A stretch of 39,793 bases of DNA from an uncultured Lachnospiraceae bacterium (GTDB lineage: Bacteria; Bacillota; Clostridia; Lachnospirales; Lachnospiraceae): positions 1 to 39,793 of the forward strand of contig CANRJF010000017.1 of assembly GCA_947630855.1 (NCBI GenBank), given 5' to 3'. The first letter of the stretch is position 1; every line of letters begins with the position of its first letter. Below the pieces are notes generated by a model that worked only from the letters and a program-made list of their open reading frames with translations, did not search any database and was not told the DNA's origin. The position numbers were made by a program, and so were the translations under genes. Shown piece after piece: positions 21,973-30,926 of this stretch.

Positions 21973-23057
21973 GAAAAGAATTTGATTTTTCAAAGGAATT
22001 TGGAGAAATTGATGAAAAATTTGTTGAAAATGCAGGAAAGGAATGGAACAGGAAAAAGTGTTATGTCTTCCAGTTATATAGCCGGAAAATTGCCTGCATT
22101 GCAATTCTTGTAATGTTTTGTATCGTTGTTGCGGGCAATTCCAGGGTGCAGGCAGCAGTAGGGAAATTTACCACAAAAATTGGCGGAGCATTTAGATTTA
22201 CAAAAGAGTTGTCTGCTTATACAGATATTATAAACCAGACACAGACGAAAAACGGAATTTCCCTGACAGTGAAAGAAGTGATTGTTGACGACAGAGTATT
22301 GATGGTACTGGCAGATGCAGATTTTGGACAGAGTAAAGGAGTGTCATTATGGATTAATGAAAGAAAAACGCGGATTAACGGAAAATGGCACAGGCCATAC
22401 GAAAGCTGGCAAGAGCTGGTAATGGATTCAAGCCTGGATCAAACATTACTGCTGGTTTATGAAGACCAGGTTTTGCCGGAGGGTGACGTAAAGGTGCATC
22501 TTGTATTAGAGGCCGGGGAGCTGGATGATTCATCGACCTTACTAAATGCATCCGTTAAGGGGATGGCAGAGTTTGTATATGACTTTGAAGTCACGGCAGA
22601 GGAGTTAAAAGCAAAGACGATAAAACAGACACTGGATGTTACAGTTGGCGCATTTGATGCAGAAAAAAAGAATCTGACATTGAAGGAACTGACCATGAAC
22701 GATTTGTATTGCCGGATATTGGCGGAAGGATTTACATGGAATGATGACTGGCCAAATCAATACGAGCTGAAACTCAAAGGAACGGACAGCTTTGGAAATC
22801 CAGTAAGTCTTTTCGGGAGCAGATTTCTGTCGGAAAATGAAATGTTGTTTGTAACAGACTTTTATGGAGATTATGAAGCGGGCGATGTAGTAGCGGAAGA
22901 CGAATTTCAAATGTCTGTTCCCGATAAGGATTGCGATTATCTGGATTTGCAGTTGTATGAGAGGAAAAATGATACCAATGAAGAAAACCATGGCTGGAAG
23001 CCGGTAGGAGAGCCGTTCCGTATTGATATTAGGCATACAGAAGAAATGGTAGATTAA
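21969..23057 (+). CDS. DUF4179-type membrane anti-sigma factor
   Basis: A 362-aa protein with an N-terminal cytoplasmic segment of about 45 residues, one membrane helix (IACIAILVMFCIVVAG, about residues 41-56), and a long extracellular part of the DUF4179 type (ITVKEVIVDD-like strands such as GISLTVKEVIVDDRVL and QTLDVTVGAFDAEKKNLTLK). This architecture is typical of anti-sigma factors coupled to ECF genes in Clostridia. The start is TTG at 21969 inside the sigma stop (TTGA overlap), after GGGAGGTG. Its last ~50 bp recur in degraded form at 24143-24194. Confidence 0.8.
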   Translation: MRKEFDFSKEFGEIDEKFVENAGKEWNRKKCYVFQLYSRKIACIAILVMFCIVVAGNSRVQAAVGKFTTKIGGAFRFTKELSAYTDIINQTQTKNGISLTVKEVIVDDRVLMVLADADFGQSKGVSLWINERKTRINGKWHRPYESWQELVMDSSLDQTLLLVYEDQVLPEGDVKVHLVLEAGELDDSSTLLNASVKGMAEFVYDFEVTAEELKAKTIKQTLDVTVGAFDAEKKNLTLKELTMNDLYCRILAEGFTWNDDWPNQYELKLKGTDSFGNPVSLFGSRFLSENEMLFVTDFYGDYEAGDVVAEDEFQMSVPDKDCDYLDLQLYERKNDTNEENHGWKPVGEPFRIDIRHTEEMVD

Positions 23058-23083
23058 ATTACGCAGGCAAAGTTAAAACTAAG

Positions 23084-23112
23084 TTGTTTTCAGCCTTTAT
23101 GTGCGATATAAT
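23084..23112 (+). promoter_or_regulatory. Promoter of the Rpn-like gene
   Basis: TTGTTT (23084-23089), 17-bp spacer, TATAAT (23107-23112), 63 bp before the GTG start. Confidence 0.55.
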
Positions 23113-23174
23113 ATAAATGTGGTCAGATACCTTTTTGTAGATGACTATATCATGTGCAAAAAGGAGGAGTACTT

Positions 23175-24131
23175 GTGGATACGGAATTAAAAAATGCGGT
23201 AAAAGCATCTGATAAAGATGCCCAGTATGATGAAAGTGCAAAACGGCTTTTAGGACAAAAAAGTATACTGGCACATATATTGGTAAAAACAGTAGATGAA
23301 TTTAAAAATATGAAACCCAGAGATGTTGTTCCGTTGATTGAGGGTACGCCTTACATCAGTGTTATTCCTGTTGAACCGGGATTGACAAATACTAGTACTG
23401 AAAAAGACGGGCAGAGAATTGTAGGATTTAATTCTGAAAATGCGGAAATCAATGAAGGTCTGGTAAGGTTTGACATTGTTTTTTATGTTCGTATGAAAGA
23501 TGGAATTTCGCAGATTATTATTAATATTGAAGCACAAAAAGATGAACCAGGAGGATACGAAATCTTAAACAGGGCAATCTTTTATGTGAGCCGTCTGATT
23601 TCATCTCAGAAGGGCAGAGATTTTGATAATTCCAGCTATGATGATATCAAGCGCGTATATTCCATTTGGGTCTGCCTGAATATGGACGAAAACAGCATGA
23701 ATCATATACACCTTACCAATGACAGTGTACTTGGCGCTTACGAATGGAAAGGTAAACTGGATTTACTGAATATTATTATGATAGGTTTGGCAAAGGAACT
23801 CCCGGGGCAGGACGAGAGATATGAGTTACATCGTTTACTGGGAGCGTTATTATCAAAAAAACTTTCAGTAGAAGAAAAACTTGATATAATAGGAAATGAG
23901 TACGATATTCCTATTGAAGAGAATATGAGAAAGGATGTAAGCGTTATGTGTAATTTGAGTCAGGGAATTAAAGAAGATGGGATTGCGATTGGTGAAGCAA
24001 AGGCTGAAGCAAGAATTATTATGAGCATGTATAATAATGGATTCACAGCAGAACAGATAGCAGCAGTTACTGATAAAGATATAAAAGATGTGCAGGCTAT
24101 TATTGAAGGGAAAGAATTAACGGTTGTGTAA
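23175..24131 (+). CDS. Rpn-like PD-(D/E)XK nuclease family protein
   Basis: A 318-aa protein of the recombination-promoting nuclease (Rpn/transposase_31-like) type common in multiple copies in Lachnospiraceae. The nuclease core is visible as ...VRFDIVFYVRMKDG... and IIINIEAQKDEP (D and E-x-Q/K residues), preceded by IEGTPYISVIPVEPG. The C-terminal third is helical, with KAEARIIMSMYNNGFTAEQI, the usual tail of these proteins. Start is GTG at 23175, 7 bp after AAGGAGG. Rpn proteins cut DNA and have been linked to recombination and phage defence. The segment is flanked by a partial duplication of the anti-sigma 3' end. Confidence 0.78.
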   Translation: MDTELKNAVKASDKDAQYDESAKRLLGQKSILAHILVKTVDEFKNMKPRDVVPLIEGTPYISVIPVEPGLTNTSTEKDGQRIVGFNSENAEINEGLVRFDIVFYVRMKDGISQIIINIEAQKDEPGGYEILNRAIFYVSRLISSQKGRDFDNSSYDDIKRVYSIWVCLNMDENSMNHIHLTNDSVLGAYEWKGKLDLLNIIMIGLAKELPGQDERYELHRLLGALLSKKLSVEEKLDIIGNEYDIPIEENMRKDVSVMCNLSQGIKEDGIAIGEAKAEARIIMSMYNNGFTAEQIAAVTDKDIKDVQAIIEGKELTVV

Positions 24132-24142
24132 AAATATAAAAT

Positions 24143-24194
24143 AAACCATAGCAGGGAGCCGGTAGGAGAGCCGTTTTGTATTGCAATTAAGCAT
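24143..24194 (+). repeat. Degraded duplicate of the anti-sigma gene 3' end
   Basis: These 52 bp match 22985-23036 (coding for the HGWKPVGEPFRIDI region of the anti-sigma factor) at 44 positions without gaps. The copy is no longer open. Its right part forms a hairpin with downstream DNA: AGCCGGTAGGAGA pairs with TCTCCTTCCGGCT, ending near 24211. Confidence 0.75.
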
Positions 24195-24227
24195 TAGGTT
24201 CTCCTTCCGGCTGTCTGCAAAATCCAA

Positions 24228-25700
24228 TTAGTCCACAGCTCTTAACCGTTCTACAATGCTTTGCTTTTCCAGATTCTTAAAACAAATATACGGAATCAGG
24301 ACGGCAAAAATAATCAAAACCGGCGTGCAGATGATAAGGGGCAGCAGCGTAAAATGGTAAGTTGCTGTCCAGTCGCCGGACACCATAGCGCGGACACCCA
24401 TTGCTACCGTCAATGTACCCAAAACATAAGAAGCAATCAAAGTGCTGCCTGCAAACATCAGCCCCTCGTCAACCAACATACTGCGAAGCTGCCGCTTTGT
24501 CATGCCGATGCTTTGTATCATGGCAAATTCTTTTTGTCTGGACACAATCGCCGTCACCATAGAATTGATAAAATTCAGGATTCCCACAAATGCAATAATG
24601 ATACTGATAGAAAATCCCAAGATGGTATTTGCCCTTGTCTGCTCTTTATAATGTTTTGCTAACGTTGTCTTAGAGGTGAACGTCAGGCTTTTATCCGTGC
24701 TGCTTCTATAATCGGTCAACATTTGCTCCGCCTGGGGTAAAAATTCATCAGCCACATTAAAGAAAATTTTCCGCATGGTATTGTCCGGGTACAATTCTTT
24801 GAATGTGTGGGCTGGCAGGTAAAAGGAAAGGAAATCTGCCGTATCGCTGTTTACGCCCTCTGTAATTGCTGTGATTTTTGCAACAATACCCATGACTTCA
24901 TATTGCCGCCCATTTATTTCCACCATATCACCCACAGAATAGGTTGGCTGCGTTTCCTTTTCGGATTCTTCTGCCCCTGCCGCGGCCTCTGCAAGAACAA
25001 AGCCTCCGGACTGGAATTTATCTTTGTCAAAAGTGCCGTCCAGTATGTTATATTCTTTTGAAAATGTGTCCAGAATCAGGCCGTCAATGCCATACAAAAC
25101 AGAAGTACATTCCCCGCTGTTTATCATATCATAATAAGCCTGTGCAAGCCCGGCATCCGTTGCTTCTATGTAAGGCAGTCGTTCATCCGTATCATAATAG
25201 GTCTGAATATTTGCAAACAGGGCAGAACCAATGAACGCATACGGATTGACTATTGCACAGGCTTTTTCGCCGGTGCCGGTAATCATCATAGGAACTAATA
25301 GGGTTCCCAGTCCATATCCAAAAGCCAGACCCAGGGGAATGCCAAAGAGAGAAAGACGGTTAGCCTGGCCGTAAATTATCTTTTTCAATTGCTTCTTAGA
25401 AGTTCCCAGGGTTTTCAGCCTGCCATAGAAACGAATATCTGCGGCAACGGAAATCTGAAAAATATTATAGATAATCAGATAACCGCTGGCAAATACCAGA
25501 ATCATGGAAATAAGCATAGGAATTATTTCTTTCATAATGTTCTGATTTATTGTAGAATCATAGGCTGTGTTGATGCCATAAGAAATATTTTTAAGACCCG
25601 TATCTGTTAAAATCTGCTCTGCCGTATCTTCCAGGTGATTGCTGCCGTCAACATTCACATGGAGCATGCTGTTGGTGTTAATAAAATTTTTTTTATACAC
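24228..25700 (-). pseudogene. Truncated and internally deleted FtsX-type ABC permease
   Basis: An open frame of 490 codons. Residues ~55-165 form an FtsX three-helix bundle (AADIRFYGRLKTLGTSKKQL is the FtsX motif). The frame then jumps from NPYAFIGSALFA directly into an external-domain sequence (YYDTDERLPYIEATDAG) and continues to a normal final bundle ending NLEKQSIVERLRAVD. Full-length relatives of about 800 aa have an N-terminal helix plus external domain and further helices in the middle; both are absent. No ribosome site precedes the first ATG and no ATPase gene is adjacent. The upstream end meets the araC gene abruptly. Probably nonfunctional, though the frame is still open. Confidence 0.65.
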
Positions 25701-25738
25701 GAAGCGAGGACAGTATGGTATAAATTTGGAGGATGCAG

Positions 25739-26785
25739 TCAGATAATAATTCCCTTCCTGCGGTATTCTGTGGGAGTCATATGCATTTGTTTCTTAAAAA
25801 TGCGGATGAAATATTCTGTGGTTTCATACCCAACCTGGCTTGCAATATTTGCAACGGAAAGATTGGTGTCCTGAAGCAGTACCTGGGCTTTTTCCAAACG
25901 GACCTGCTGTAAAATCTGTGTAAAAGATTTTCCCGTGGTAGATTTTATTAACCGGGAAGTATACTCTGGAGTATAATGAAATTTCTCGGCAATCTGATTT
26001 AAGGTTACAGACGTAAAATTATCCTGAATATATTGAAGCAAAGCAAAGCGTTGAACATCTGCCTTTTGCGTAAAGATAGGGACTTCAATGCTTTTTTCAT
26101 AGTTGCGGATCAGCAGGCCGAAGGTAAGCATCAAAGTATAGGAAATCATCTGGTCCCAGTAGAGGGACTGATTAAAGGATTCCCAATACATATAGAGGAA
26201 GCTGCGCTGGATATCGCAATCACTGCCGGTATGAAAAATAATATAATCGTTTCCATTTTCAGAATAAATGTTATTTAAGAAGAATGCGCTTAAGATGTTG
26301 GGGTTGCTTAAAAAGTTAAAAAAGATATTGTGCAGTGTATTCTTGCGAATCAGGCAATTCAGTACAATACTGTTGTCAAATACGCCGATGGAGTGTTTGA
26401 TTCCGGGCGGAATAATACAAATGTCACCTGTACTCAGTGAATGTTTTTGATTGCTGATTGTCTGTTCACAGGTTCCGTCATAAACATAAATTAATTCAAA
26501 AAATGTATGGTCATGAATAATGGCAGGGGAATATCTGTTATGGCGCATAGTTAAGATAGAAGCCTTTTTGTTCAGGTCAAAGAAAAAGCCGTCTTCAAAA
26601 TGGGGAGGAATGGTATCTGGAATTTCCGGTACCAGAAAATGTTTTTCATATACCTCGTCTATATCCAGTTCTGCCAGAAACTTCTTCAGGGAAAAATCCT
26701 GCTGTCTGGCATAGTAATATTTGCGGTAAAACAATTCTTCTTCATTCATTTTATAAATTTCACTTTTTAAAGTTTCAATATCCAT
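25739..26785 (-). CDS. AraC family transcriptional regulator with cupin sensor
   Basis: A 348-aa regulator. The N-terminal cupin-like sensor is at about residues 70-160 (HDHTFFELIYVYDGTCEQTI; LSTGDICIIPPGIKHSI). The C-terminal AraC domain, about residues 245-345, has two helix-turn-helix units (VTLNQIAEKFHYTPEYTSRL and LSVANIASQVGYETTEYFIR) and ends KKQMHMTPTEYRR. The ATG follows GTGAGGA. It is divergent from the sugar transporter operon and is the obvious candidate to control it, with a sugar ligand bound by the cupin domain. Confidence 0.93.
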   Translation of the reverse strand: MDIETLKSEIYKMNEEELFYRKYYYARQQDFSLKKFLAELDIDEVYEKHFLVPEIPDTIPPHFEDGFFFDLNKKASILTMRHNRYSPAIIHDHTFFELIYVYDGTCEQTISNQKHSLSTGDICIIPPGIKHSIGVFDNSIVLNCLIRKNTLHNIFFNFLSNPNILSAFFLNNIYSENGNDYIIFHTGSDCDIQRSFLYMYWESFNQSLYWDQMISYTLMLTFGLLIRNYEKSIEVPIFTQKADVQRFALLQYIQDNFTSVTLNQIAEKFHYTPEYTSRLIKSTTGKSFTQILQQVRLEKAQVLLQDTNLSVANIASQVGYETTEYFIRIFKKQMHMTPTEYRRKGIII

Positions 26786-26919
26786 TTTTATTAATTCCTC
26801 ACTTTGTAGAAAAGTAAATTCATGCTTATATTCATGCGATATTAAAATAATACAGTTAACCTATGCTGATTTTAACATTAATATTATAAAAAGTCAATAA
26901 AACTGGTGTTTCTAAACAA

Positions 26920-26947
26920 TTGGAAAAGAAATTCAAAAAGCTATAAT
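26920..26947 (+). promoter_or_regulatory. Promoter of the sugar transport/glycosidase operon
   Basis: TTGGAA (26920-26925), 16-bp spacer, TATAAT (26942-26947), about 65 bp before the ATPase start. The weak -35 fits activation by the divergent AraC protein. Confidence 0.55.
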
Positions 26948-26977
26948 TTAAGTATAACAAAGAAAGGGAGGCCAGGC

Positions 26978-27031
26978 ATGAATAAAAAAAATGGAAGAAA
27001 GGGCAGGACATATGAAAAAAGTAATTGTTGA
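26978..27031 (+). CDS. Possible 17-aa leader peptide overlapping the ATPase start
   Basis: The frame MNKKNGRKGRTYEKSNC follows the best ribosome site in the leader (AAAGGGAGGCCAGGC) and ends 18 bp inside the ATPase gene in another frame. The ATPase's own site (AAAGGGCAGGACAT) is inside it. Translation of this frame could therefore modulate ATPase start use. It has no known family. Confidence 0.35.
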   Translation: MNKKNGRKGRTYEKSNC

Positions 27032-28508
27032 AGTAAAGCATATGGATAAGACGTTTGGCTCCACAGTTGCACTGAATGATGTCAGCATTGAAGTCAGACG
27101 GGGAGAGATCCAGGGTCTGATAGGGGAAAATGGTTCCGGGAAATCCACAGTCACTTCTATCATATCAGGAATGCAGAAGGCGGACAGAGGTGAAATGTTT
27201 TTCCGGGGAGAAAAATGGGAACCTTCTTCCATGCTTTTTGCATTAGAAAAAGGGATAGGAATGATCGTTCAGGAAAACGGAACAGTTCCGGGAATTACAG
27301 TTGCGGAAAACATCTTTTTGGGGGAAACAGATCAATTTAAGACTTTTGGAATTGTAAATCGAAAAGAAATGATTTTAAAAGGGCAGCAGGCATTGGATGC
27401 CATTGGTGCCTCCCATATAGATGCCGCTCAGATGACCGGAAGCCTGGATATGCAGGATCGGAAGCTGATTGAGATTGCAAAAACCATGGTAAAGAAGCCG
27501 GAAGTTTTAGTGGTGGATGAAACCACAACGGCATTATCCCAGATAGGACGGGACATTATCTACAAAATCATGAATCAGATGAAGGAAGAAAACAAGGCAG
27601 TTATTTTTATTTCTCATGATTTAGATGAAATTATGCAGGTCTGTGATTCCCTTACCGTATTGAGGGATGGAAAAATCATAGTAACATTTGATAAGGAAGA
27701 ATTTGATGAGGATCGGATTAAGACAAGCATGATTGGGCGGGAAATGCAGGGGGATTATTACCGCAGCGATTATGATGGCAGTTATGGCAGTGAAGTTGTT
27801 ATGGAAATGCAGGATGTCAATCTGGCAGACCAGTTAAAGAATTTTAACCTGCAGATACATAAAGGAGAAATTTTAGGAATCGGAGGCCTTTCACATTGTG
27901 GGATGCACACCCTTGGCAAAGTGCTGTTTGGCGCCTGCCGGCCTTCTTCCGGGAAAGTGTCAATCAGAGGAAGGGAGCTTAAGGATGAAGCGGATGCCAT
28001 GAGAGAACAGGTGGGATATGCGGCAAAGGACAGAGACATTGAGTCGCTGTGCTTAAATGCAAGCATCCGCGACAATATTGCAATTGGAGGGTTTAACCGC
28101 TTTGCAATCCACAATTTTCTGGTCCTTCCGGGCAGGGAAAAGAAATATGTGCAGAAGCAGATTGACGAATTAAGTGTAAAATGTGCGGAAATGAATCAAG
28201 ATGTGTCGGCTTTGTCAGGTGGAAACAAGCAGAAGGTGGTTTTTGGAAAGTGGATTGGAAGAGGAAGTGAAATACTGATTCTTGACTGTCCTACCAGAGG
28301 CGTTGATATTGGCGTAAAGCAGGCCATGTATCAGTTGATGTATCAGATGAAAAAAGAAGGAAAATCTATTGTGATTATATCGGAAGAAATGGCAGAGCTG
28401 ATTGGGATGGCAGACCGTCTGATTGTTATGAAAGACGGAGAGATTAAAAAAGAGTTTCAAAGAAGCGAGTCACTTAGTGAATCAGATATTATACAGTACA
28501 TGATTTAG
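27012..28508 (+). CDS. Sugar ABC transporter ATP-binding protein (RbsA/MglA-type, two ATPase domains)
   Basis: A 498-aa double ATPase of the carbohydrate uptake transporter-2 class. Domain 1 has an intact Walker A (GENGSGKST, 38-46) and Walker B (VLVVDETTTAL), but its signature is altered (SLDMQDRKLIEIA in place of LSxGxxQ). Domain 2 has a strongly altered P-loop (GGLSHCGMHTLGKVLFG) but a good signature (LSGGNKQKVVFGKW) and Walker B (ILILDCPTRGVD). One composite ATP site should thus be degenerate, as in several CUT2 systems. The start is ATG 27012; an in-frame ATG seven codons earlier has a poorer ribosome site. First gene of the operon. Confidence 0.9.
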   Translation: MKKVIVEVKHMDKTFGSTVALNDVSIEVRRGEIQGLIGENGSGKSTVTSIISGMQKADRGEMFFRGEKWEPSSMLFALEKGIGMIVQENGTVPGITVAENIFLGETDQFKTFGIVNRKEMILKGQQALDAIGASHIDAAQMTGSLDMQDRKLIEIAKTMVKKPEVLVVDETTTALSQIGRDIIYKIMNQMKEENKAVIFISHDLDEIMQVCDSLTVLRDGKIIVTFDKEEFDEDRIKTSMIGREMQGDYYRSDYDGSYGSEVVMEMQDVNLADQLKNFNLQIHKGEILGIGGLSHCGMHTLGKVLFGACRPSSGKVSIRGRELKDEADAMREQVGYAAKDRDIESLCLNASIRDNIAIGGFNRFAIHNFLVLPGREKKYVQKQIDELSVKCAEMNQDVSALSGGNKQKVVFGKWIGRGSEILILDCPTRGVDIGVKQAMYQLMYQMKKEGKSIVIISEEMAELIGMADRLIVMKDGEIKKEFQRSESLSESDIIQYMI

Positions 28509-28521
28509 GAGGGGAGAGAGG

Positions 28522-29481
28522 ATGAAAAAGAATCAATTAAAAAAATACATAATGAATTTAACTCCTCTGTTTGGACTGGTTGTATTGTTTGCGGCATTTT
28601 TGATATTGGGAAAGATACAGGATATTAATATTTCCTATGGGCTTAAGAGTATCATTAACCAGTCCGTAGTAGTCGCAGTAGTTGCCACAGGCGCCATCTT
28701 TATTTATACACTGGGTTCCTTTGATATCAGTCTTGGGGCATCCGTTGCAGTAAGCGCATTGATAGGAGGAATGGTGTACAACAAGACAGAAAATATTCTG
28801 ATTATGACAGCAGTGTGCATAGGAGTAGCGGTACTAATCGGGCTGTTTAATTCCGTGCTTGCCTCCGTATTTAATCTGCCGGTATTTGTCACTACGATAG
28901 CGATGCTAAGCGTGTTGAATGCTTTGATTCTGGTTCTGATTAAGGTAAACGGAACAGGGTCAGAAATTGCAGTTCCGGCAGCAGCGGTAAAGGGGCTGAA
29001 TAATACACCATTTAAAGTTGTAGTTTTACTATTGTTCTTCCTGGTTAGCATGTTTATTTTCAGCTTTACCAAAATAGGAAGGATGCAGAAATTCCAGGGA
29101 GGAAATCCCGTTTGTGCAAAATTAAGCGGTATTAAAGAGAAAAAAATGGCAATTATTGCTTTTGCAATGTCAGGAATCGGAGTTGGGATTGGCGCATTCC
29201 TTTCTATAATCTATGCTCCCACATTGACAAAAAATACTGCTTCCAGCGTGGGCATGGATGTTATTATTGCCATTGTGTTTGGTGGAATGCCGGTATCAGG
29301 AGGCGCCAGAAGTAAGATTTATGCGGCGGTTATAGGGGCATTTTCCATGACCCTGCTCAGTCAGATTATGGTTATGTTCAATTTAAATTCAGGAATCGGG
29401 CAGATGGTAAAGGCGGCAATTTTTATTCTGGTGGTATATTTAGCTACCAGTGACCAGAGAGGAAAAATGCTGCCCAGATAA
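28522..29481 (+). CDS. Sugar ABC transporter permease (RbsC-like)
   Basis: A 319-aa permease of the BPD_transp_2 family with about 8-10 helices. The conserved region TLGSFDISLGASVAVSALIG and the later IAIVFGGMPVSGGARSKIYA are typical of RbsC-type subunits. It lies 13 bp after the ATPase gene with TAGGAGGGGAGAGG as ribosome site. It probably forms a heterodimer with the second permease encoded after the binding protein. Confidence 0.92.
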   Translation: MKKNQLKKYIMNLTPLFGLVVLFAAFLILGKIQDINISYGLKSIINQSVVVAVVATGAIFIYTLGSFDISLGASVAVSALIGGMVYNKTENILIMTAVCIGVAVLIGLFNSVLASVFNLPVFVTTIAMLSVLNALILVLIKVNGTGSEIAVPAAAVKGLNNTPFKVVVLLLFFLVSMFIFSFTKIGRMQKFQGGNPVCAKLSGIKEKKMAIIAFAMSGIGVGIGAFLSIIYAPTLTKNTASSVGMDVIIAIVFGGMPVSGGARSKIYAAVIGAFSMTLLSQIMVMFNLNSGIGQMVKAAIFILVVYLATSDQRGKMLPR

Positions 29482-29538
29482 GAAAAAATATTTTGTGGAA
29501 ACACTTAATATAAAAAAATTTAAAGGAGGAAATATCTC

Positions 29539-30822
29539 ATGAAAAAGTTTTTAGCATTATTTTTGGCGGCAGCCATGACAGTATGTATGCTGGGCGGATG
29601 TGGCGGTAGCCAGGAAACAAAGGAAACAGGAGAGGAAACAGGTGCACAGACAAATGCAACAGAGGCAGACGCGAAGGAGGGAGCCAGAAATGAGCAGGCG
29701 GCAGCAGACCTTGATATGAGCAAGACCGTAAAAATCGGTATTCTGGTATCGGATGCAACCACGGCGGAGGCTCTTGCATTTCGCAATTATTATACGGAAT
29801 ACATCCAGAAACAGTATAATGTAGAGCTGATTTATTCCGATGAGCTTACAGATGCGGCAGGTGAAACTTCTGCTATTGACACTTTTATTACGAACAATTG
29901 TAAAGCAATTATTTCTTTCTCATCCTTTGACAGGGCAGCGCAGATTGAGCAGTGTGAGGGAGCTAGTGTATATTATGCAGTAGCAACAGGTACTCTCACG
30001 GAGGAAGAATATGAGACCTACAAAGGTTACGAGTATTATGTAGGAGCTATCGGGCCCTCTCTTGATGTGGAATATGAAACCGGTTATCAAATGGCAAAGC
30101 ATTATCTTGACCAGGGAATGACAAATTTCGCAATTTATGGCGGTGCAATTCCTTATTATACAGAAATGCATATTTATCGTGCCGCAGGTATGCTGACTGC
30201 CATGGTAGAAGCAGGTGGTGAAGGGGCAAATTATAAGGGAGCCGCTGACAGAGACGCTATTATCCAGCAGATTTTTACAGACGGTGAGATAGTACCGGGC
30301 GCCATCGGAACAATCAATGTACTGGGTTATGTAGGCGGATATGATATGGATGATGCGTGGTTTGGAAAATGTACACAGATGGCACAGACCCCTGACCTTC
30401 AGGCAATCCTTGCAGTAGGAAACGGTTCTGATTTCTTTGGGACGGCAATTGAAGGAACAGATGTAAAGATTGCCAGTGTGGATGCTTATGCAAGCAGTTA
30501 CGGTGAAGCAATGACAGGAGGTATGCTTGATTATCTTGCAGGAAAATTCTCTGCCAGCATCGGCCCGATATTTATAGCAACTTACAGGGCAGTATTAGGC
30601 TCTCCCGTGCGTACGGAGGATGGCAGCGCCCTTGCACTAAGCCAGGGTTACTGGATTGCAGAAAGCGCAGATGATTTTAACACTTATTATGCAGTGGACA
30701 GCAGCGTAGAAACACCTGCTTATACAAAAGAGATGCTGGATACTTTGCTTACAGCCGATTATGGGGCATTTAAAGAATTTGTAGAAGCATACAGCTTTGA
30801 AGAAATTCAGGGAATGAAATGA
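29539..30822 (+). CDS. Sugar ABC transporter substrate-binding lipoprotein
   Basis: A 427-aa lipoprotein. The signal peptide MKKFLALFLAAAMTVCMLGG is followed by the lipobox LGGC (Cys21). A linker rich in E, T and A (about 22-55) precedes the binding domain, which starts at VKIGILVSDATTAEALAF and matches the type-1 periplasmic binding fold (IISFSSFDRAAQIEQC; ILAVGNGSDFFGTAI; SVDAYASSYGEAMTGG). The fold is clear but the ligand cannot be read; context points to a rhamnose- or glucose-containing sugar. Strong AAAGGAGG site. Confidence 0.9.
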   Translation: MKKFLALFLAAAMTVCMLGGCGGSQETKETGEETGAQTNATEADAKEGARNEQAAADLDMSKTVKIGILVSDATTAEALAFRNYYTEYIQKQYNVELIYSDELTDAAGETSAIDTFITNNCKAIISFSSFDRAAQIEQCEGASVYYAVATGTLTEEEYETYKGYEYYVGAIGPSLDVEYETGYQMAKHYLDQGMTNFAIYGGAIPYYTEMHIYRAAGMLTAMVEAGGEGANYKGAADRDAIIQQIFTDGEIVPGAIGTINVLGYVGGYDMDDAWFGKCTQMAQTPDLQAILAVGNGSDFFGTAIEGTDVKIASVDAYASSYGEAMTGGMLDYLAGKFSASIGPIFIATYRAVLGSPVRTEDGSALALSQGYWIAESADDFNTYYAVDSSVETPAYTKEMLDTLLTADYGAFKEFVEAYSFEEIQGMK

Positions 30823-30869
30823 TAAAAAACTAAAACTGAAACAAAAAATCAATGGCAATTGGGCGGTAA

Positions 30870-30890
30870 GGCGGGTAGTCAGTACCCGCC
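30870..30890 (+). other. Intercistronic hairpin after the binding-protein gene
   Basis: GGCGGGTA (30870-30877) and TACCCGCC (30883-30890) form a perfect 8-bp stem with a 5-nt loop and no T-run. In this position such hairpins often stabilise the upstream mRNA and lower expression of the next gene, giving more binding protein than permease. Confidence 0.55.
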
Positions 30891-30926
30891 AGAGGCCCAG
30901 CATATAGAAAAAAGGGATTTGATCAT

